Assembly (NCBI GenBank): GCA_016721925.1
Contig: JADKHE010000003.1
Location: 62,001 to 126,000 of the forward strand
Length of the DNA: 64,000 nt
Direction: 5' to 3'
Origin: Candidatus Skiveiella danica
GTDB lineage: Bacteria > Pseudomonadota > Gammaproteobacteria > Burkholderiales > Burkholderiaceae_C
Shown in pieces: positions 62,266 to 64,000 of the stretch. The notes below the pieces were generated by a model. The model made no database searches and had not been told where the DNA came from. It was given only the letters and a program-made list of their open reading frames with translations. Positions within the stretch are counted from its first letter, which is position 1; the number at the start of each line of letters is the position of its first letter. A program made the translations under genes and the position numbers.

Positions 62266-64000
62266 TCAGGCTGCCGTCGGTGCCGGATCGGTCTTGACCG
62301 CCGGGCTGCCACCGCTGCCGCCCCCACCTGCCGGCGGCGTGCGGGGTGTCCAGTCCTTCGGCGGACGCGGCTCGCGCCCTGCCATGATGTCGTCGAGTTG
62401 CTCGGAATCGATGGTTTCCCACTCCAGCAGGGCTTTGGCCATGGCGTGCATCTTGTCGCTGTGCTCTTCGATCAGGCGGCGGGCCAGCGCGTATTGCTCG
62501 TCGATGATGCGGCGCACTTCGGCATCCACCTTCTGCATCGTTTCTTCGCTCATATTGGTGGTCTTGGTCACCGAACGGCCCAGAAACACCTCGCCTTCAT
62601 TCTCCGCGTAGACCATGGGTCCGAGCGCTGCGGTCATGCCGTAGCGCATGACCATGTCGCGGGCGATGTGGGTGGCGCGCTCGAAGTCGTTGCTCGCGCC
62701 GGTCGTCATCTGGTGCATGAACACCTCTTCGGCGATACGGCCCCCGAACAGCATGCTGATCTGGTTCAGCATGTAGTCCTTGTCGTAGCTGTAGCGGTCC
62801 TGCGCGGGCAGGCTCATGGTCACACCCAGTGCGCGGCCGCGGGGAATGATGGTGACCTTGTGCACCGGGTCGCACTTGGGCAGCAGCTTGCCGATCAGGG
62901 CATGACCGGATTCATGGTAGGCGGTGTTGCGGCGCTCTTCCTCGGGCATCACCATGCTCTTGCGCTCCGGGCCCATGAGGATCTTGTCCTTGGCCTTCTC
63001 GAAGTCCTGCATCTCGACAACACGGGCATTGCGGCGAGCGGCCATCAGCGCCGCTTCGTTGCACAGATTGGCCAGATCCGCGCCGCTCATGCCAGGCGTG
63101 CCGCGGGCGATCACGCCGGGGTTCACGTCCTGCCCGATCGGCACTTTGCGCATGTGCACGCTCAGAATCTGTTCGCGGCCGCGGATGTCCGGCAGGGTCA
63201 CGTAGACCTGACGGTCAAAGCGGCCGGGCCGCAACAGCGCCGCATCCAGGATGTCCGGCCGGTTGGTGGCGGCCACCACGATCACGCCGACGTTCGTCTC
63301 GAAGCCGTCCATCTCCACCAGCATCTGGTTCAGCGTCTGTTCGCGTTCGTCGTTGCCACCGCCCAGCCCGGCGCCGCGCTGGCGACCCACCGCATCGATT
63401 TCGTCGATGAAGATGATGCAGGGGGCGTTCTTCTTGGCGTTCTCGAACATGTCGCGCACACGCGCTGCGCCCACACCGACGAACATCTCCACGAAGTCCG
63501 AACCCGAAATGCTGAAGAACGGGACCTTGGCCTCACCGGCGATGCCCTTGGCCAGCAGCGTTTTGCCGGTCCCGGGGGGGCCGACCAGCAGCAAGCCGCG
63601 CGGAATGCGTCCGCCAAGCTTCTGGAACTTTTGCGGATCCTTCAGGAAGTCCACGACTTCCTTGACCTCTTCCTTGGCCTCGTCACAGCCCGCGACGTCG
63701 GCAAACGTGACCTGGTTGGTGCTTTCGTCCAGCATCCGGGCCTTGCTCTTGCCGAAGCTGAAGGCGCCGCCCTTGCCGCCGCCCTGCATCTGGCGCATGA
63801 AATAGACCCATACCCCGATCAGCAGCAGCATCGGCCCCCAACTGACCAGCAGGGTCATGAGCAGCGAGCCCTCTTCGCGTGGTTTGACGTCAAATTTCAC
63901 GCCGTTGTTGATCAGATCGCCGACCAGGCCCCGGTCCAGAAAGGTCGCCGTGGTGCGAACCCGCCGGTCATCCGTCATGGTCGCCACAATCTCGGTGCCG
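62266..64000 (-). CDS. ftsH: ATP-dependent zinc metalloprotease FtsH (5' end beyond window)
   Basis: At least 577 residues are visible and the frame stays open to the window edge, so the N-terminus with the first membrane helix is missing. Seen are the second helix (MTLLVSWGPMLLLIGVWVYF), AAA Walker A GPPGTGKTLLAKG, Walker B IIFIDEIDAV, the second region of homology, and the zinc site HESGH. It degrades misfolded and regulatory membrane proteins, under HflKC control. The Gly/Pro-rich C-terminus is typical. Confidence 0.97.
   Translation of the reverse strand, partial: GTEIVATMTDDRRVRTTATFLDRGLVGDLINNGVKFDVKPREEGSLLMTLLVSWGPMLLLIGVWVYFMRQMQGGGKGGAFSFGKSKARMLDESTNQVTFADVAGCDEAKEEVKEVVDFLKDPQKFQKLGGRIPRGLLLVGPPGTGKTLLAKGIAGEAKVPFFSISGSDFVEMFVGVGAARVRDMFENAKKNAPCIIFIDEIDAVGRQRGAGLGGGNDEREQTLNQMLVEMDGFETNVGVIVVAATNRPDILDAALLRPGRFDRQVYVTLPDIRGREQILSVHMRKVPIGQDVNPGVIARGTPGMSGADLANLCNEAALMAARRNARVVEMQDFEKAKDKILMGPERKSMVMPEEERRNTAYHESGHALIGKLLPKCDPVHKVTIIPRGRALGVTMSLPAQDRYSYDKDYMLNQISMLFGGRIAEEVFMHQMTTGASNDFERATHIARDMVMRYGMTAALGPMVYAENEGEVFLGRSVTKTTNMSEETMQKVDAEVRRIIDEQYALARRLIEEHSDKMHAMAKALLEWETIDSEQLDDIMAGREPRPPKDWTPRTPPAGGGGSGGSPAVKTDPAPTAA

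Overview
The window is a high-GC betaproteobacterial chromosome segment, most likely Comamonadaceae (Burkholderiales). The assignment rests on gene order and protein style: ndk-rlmN-pilW-rodZ-ispG-hisS-yfgM-bamB-der-hfq-hflX-hflK-hflC-DUF2065-hisZ-purA, sucA-odhB-lpdA-zapE and ftsH-folP-glmM, plus a Burkholderiales-type porin. I cannot fix the genus from sequence alone. No tRNA, rRNA, CRISPR array, phage or IS element was seen.

Layout. 1-798 is the 3' part of a beta-oxidation multifunctional enzyme. 975-4736 is a TetR-controlled tripartite exporter operon (adaptor, FtsX-type permease, ATPase) with a palindromic operator on the regulator's own start codon. 4874-8340 holds an SDR reductase, an acetyltransferase, an EamA-type transporter and a split pair of chromate-transporter half genes. 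8341-8790 is an almost pure G tract that looks like a sequencing or assembly artefact.

8797-20769 is the most unusual part: a self-contained cluster with its own LysR regulator. It encodes a secreted inorganic pyrophosphatase, a secreted two-domain protein with a CYTH-like N-terminal half, a secreted calcineurin-like phosphatase, a SulP transporter fused to STAS and cyclic-nucleotide-binding-like domains, a second CYTH-like protein, a membrane-anchored periplasmic orphan, an SLC13-family transporter, a canonical small CYTH (triphosphate tunnel) enzyme and a porin. Three minus-strand intergenic regions share a TTGATTGGAC-N18/19-(T/C)AGAAT promoter box, so the cluster looks like one regulon. 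I propose that it handles external pyrophosphate, triphosphate or polyphosphate, or another phosphorylated anion. This is inference.

21117-28977 carries a lipoprotein, a class III sirtuin, rlmB, a tiny Cys-rich protein, a tesA/ATPase divergent pair, mnmH, a DUF2189 membrane protein, a cystathionine-lyase-like enzyme and a phosphoribosyltransferase. 29062-48233 is a nearly continuous minus-strand housekeeping array (purine and histidine synthesis, HflKC, Hfq, GTPases, Bam components, tRNA and rRNA modification, type IV pilus assembly, cell shape, chromosome segregation). bamD is divergent at 48302. A decayed helicase relic, a DUF465 gene, a PP2C phosphatase and zapE precede the 2-oxoglutarate dehydrogenase operon (51869-57533). 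The window ends with an acetyltransferase, an MFS transporter, a gene broken by a second G/C artefact tract (59783-59891), then glmM, folP and the 3' part of ftsH.

A short degenerate repeat of about 55 bp occurs three times (6349, 23338, 28989), once inside an intact reading frame.
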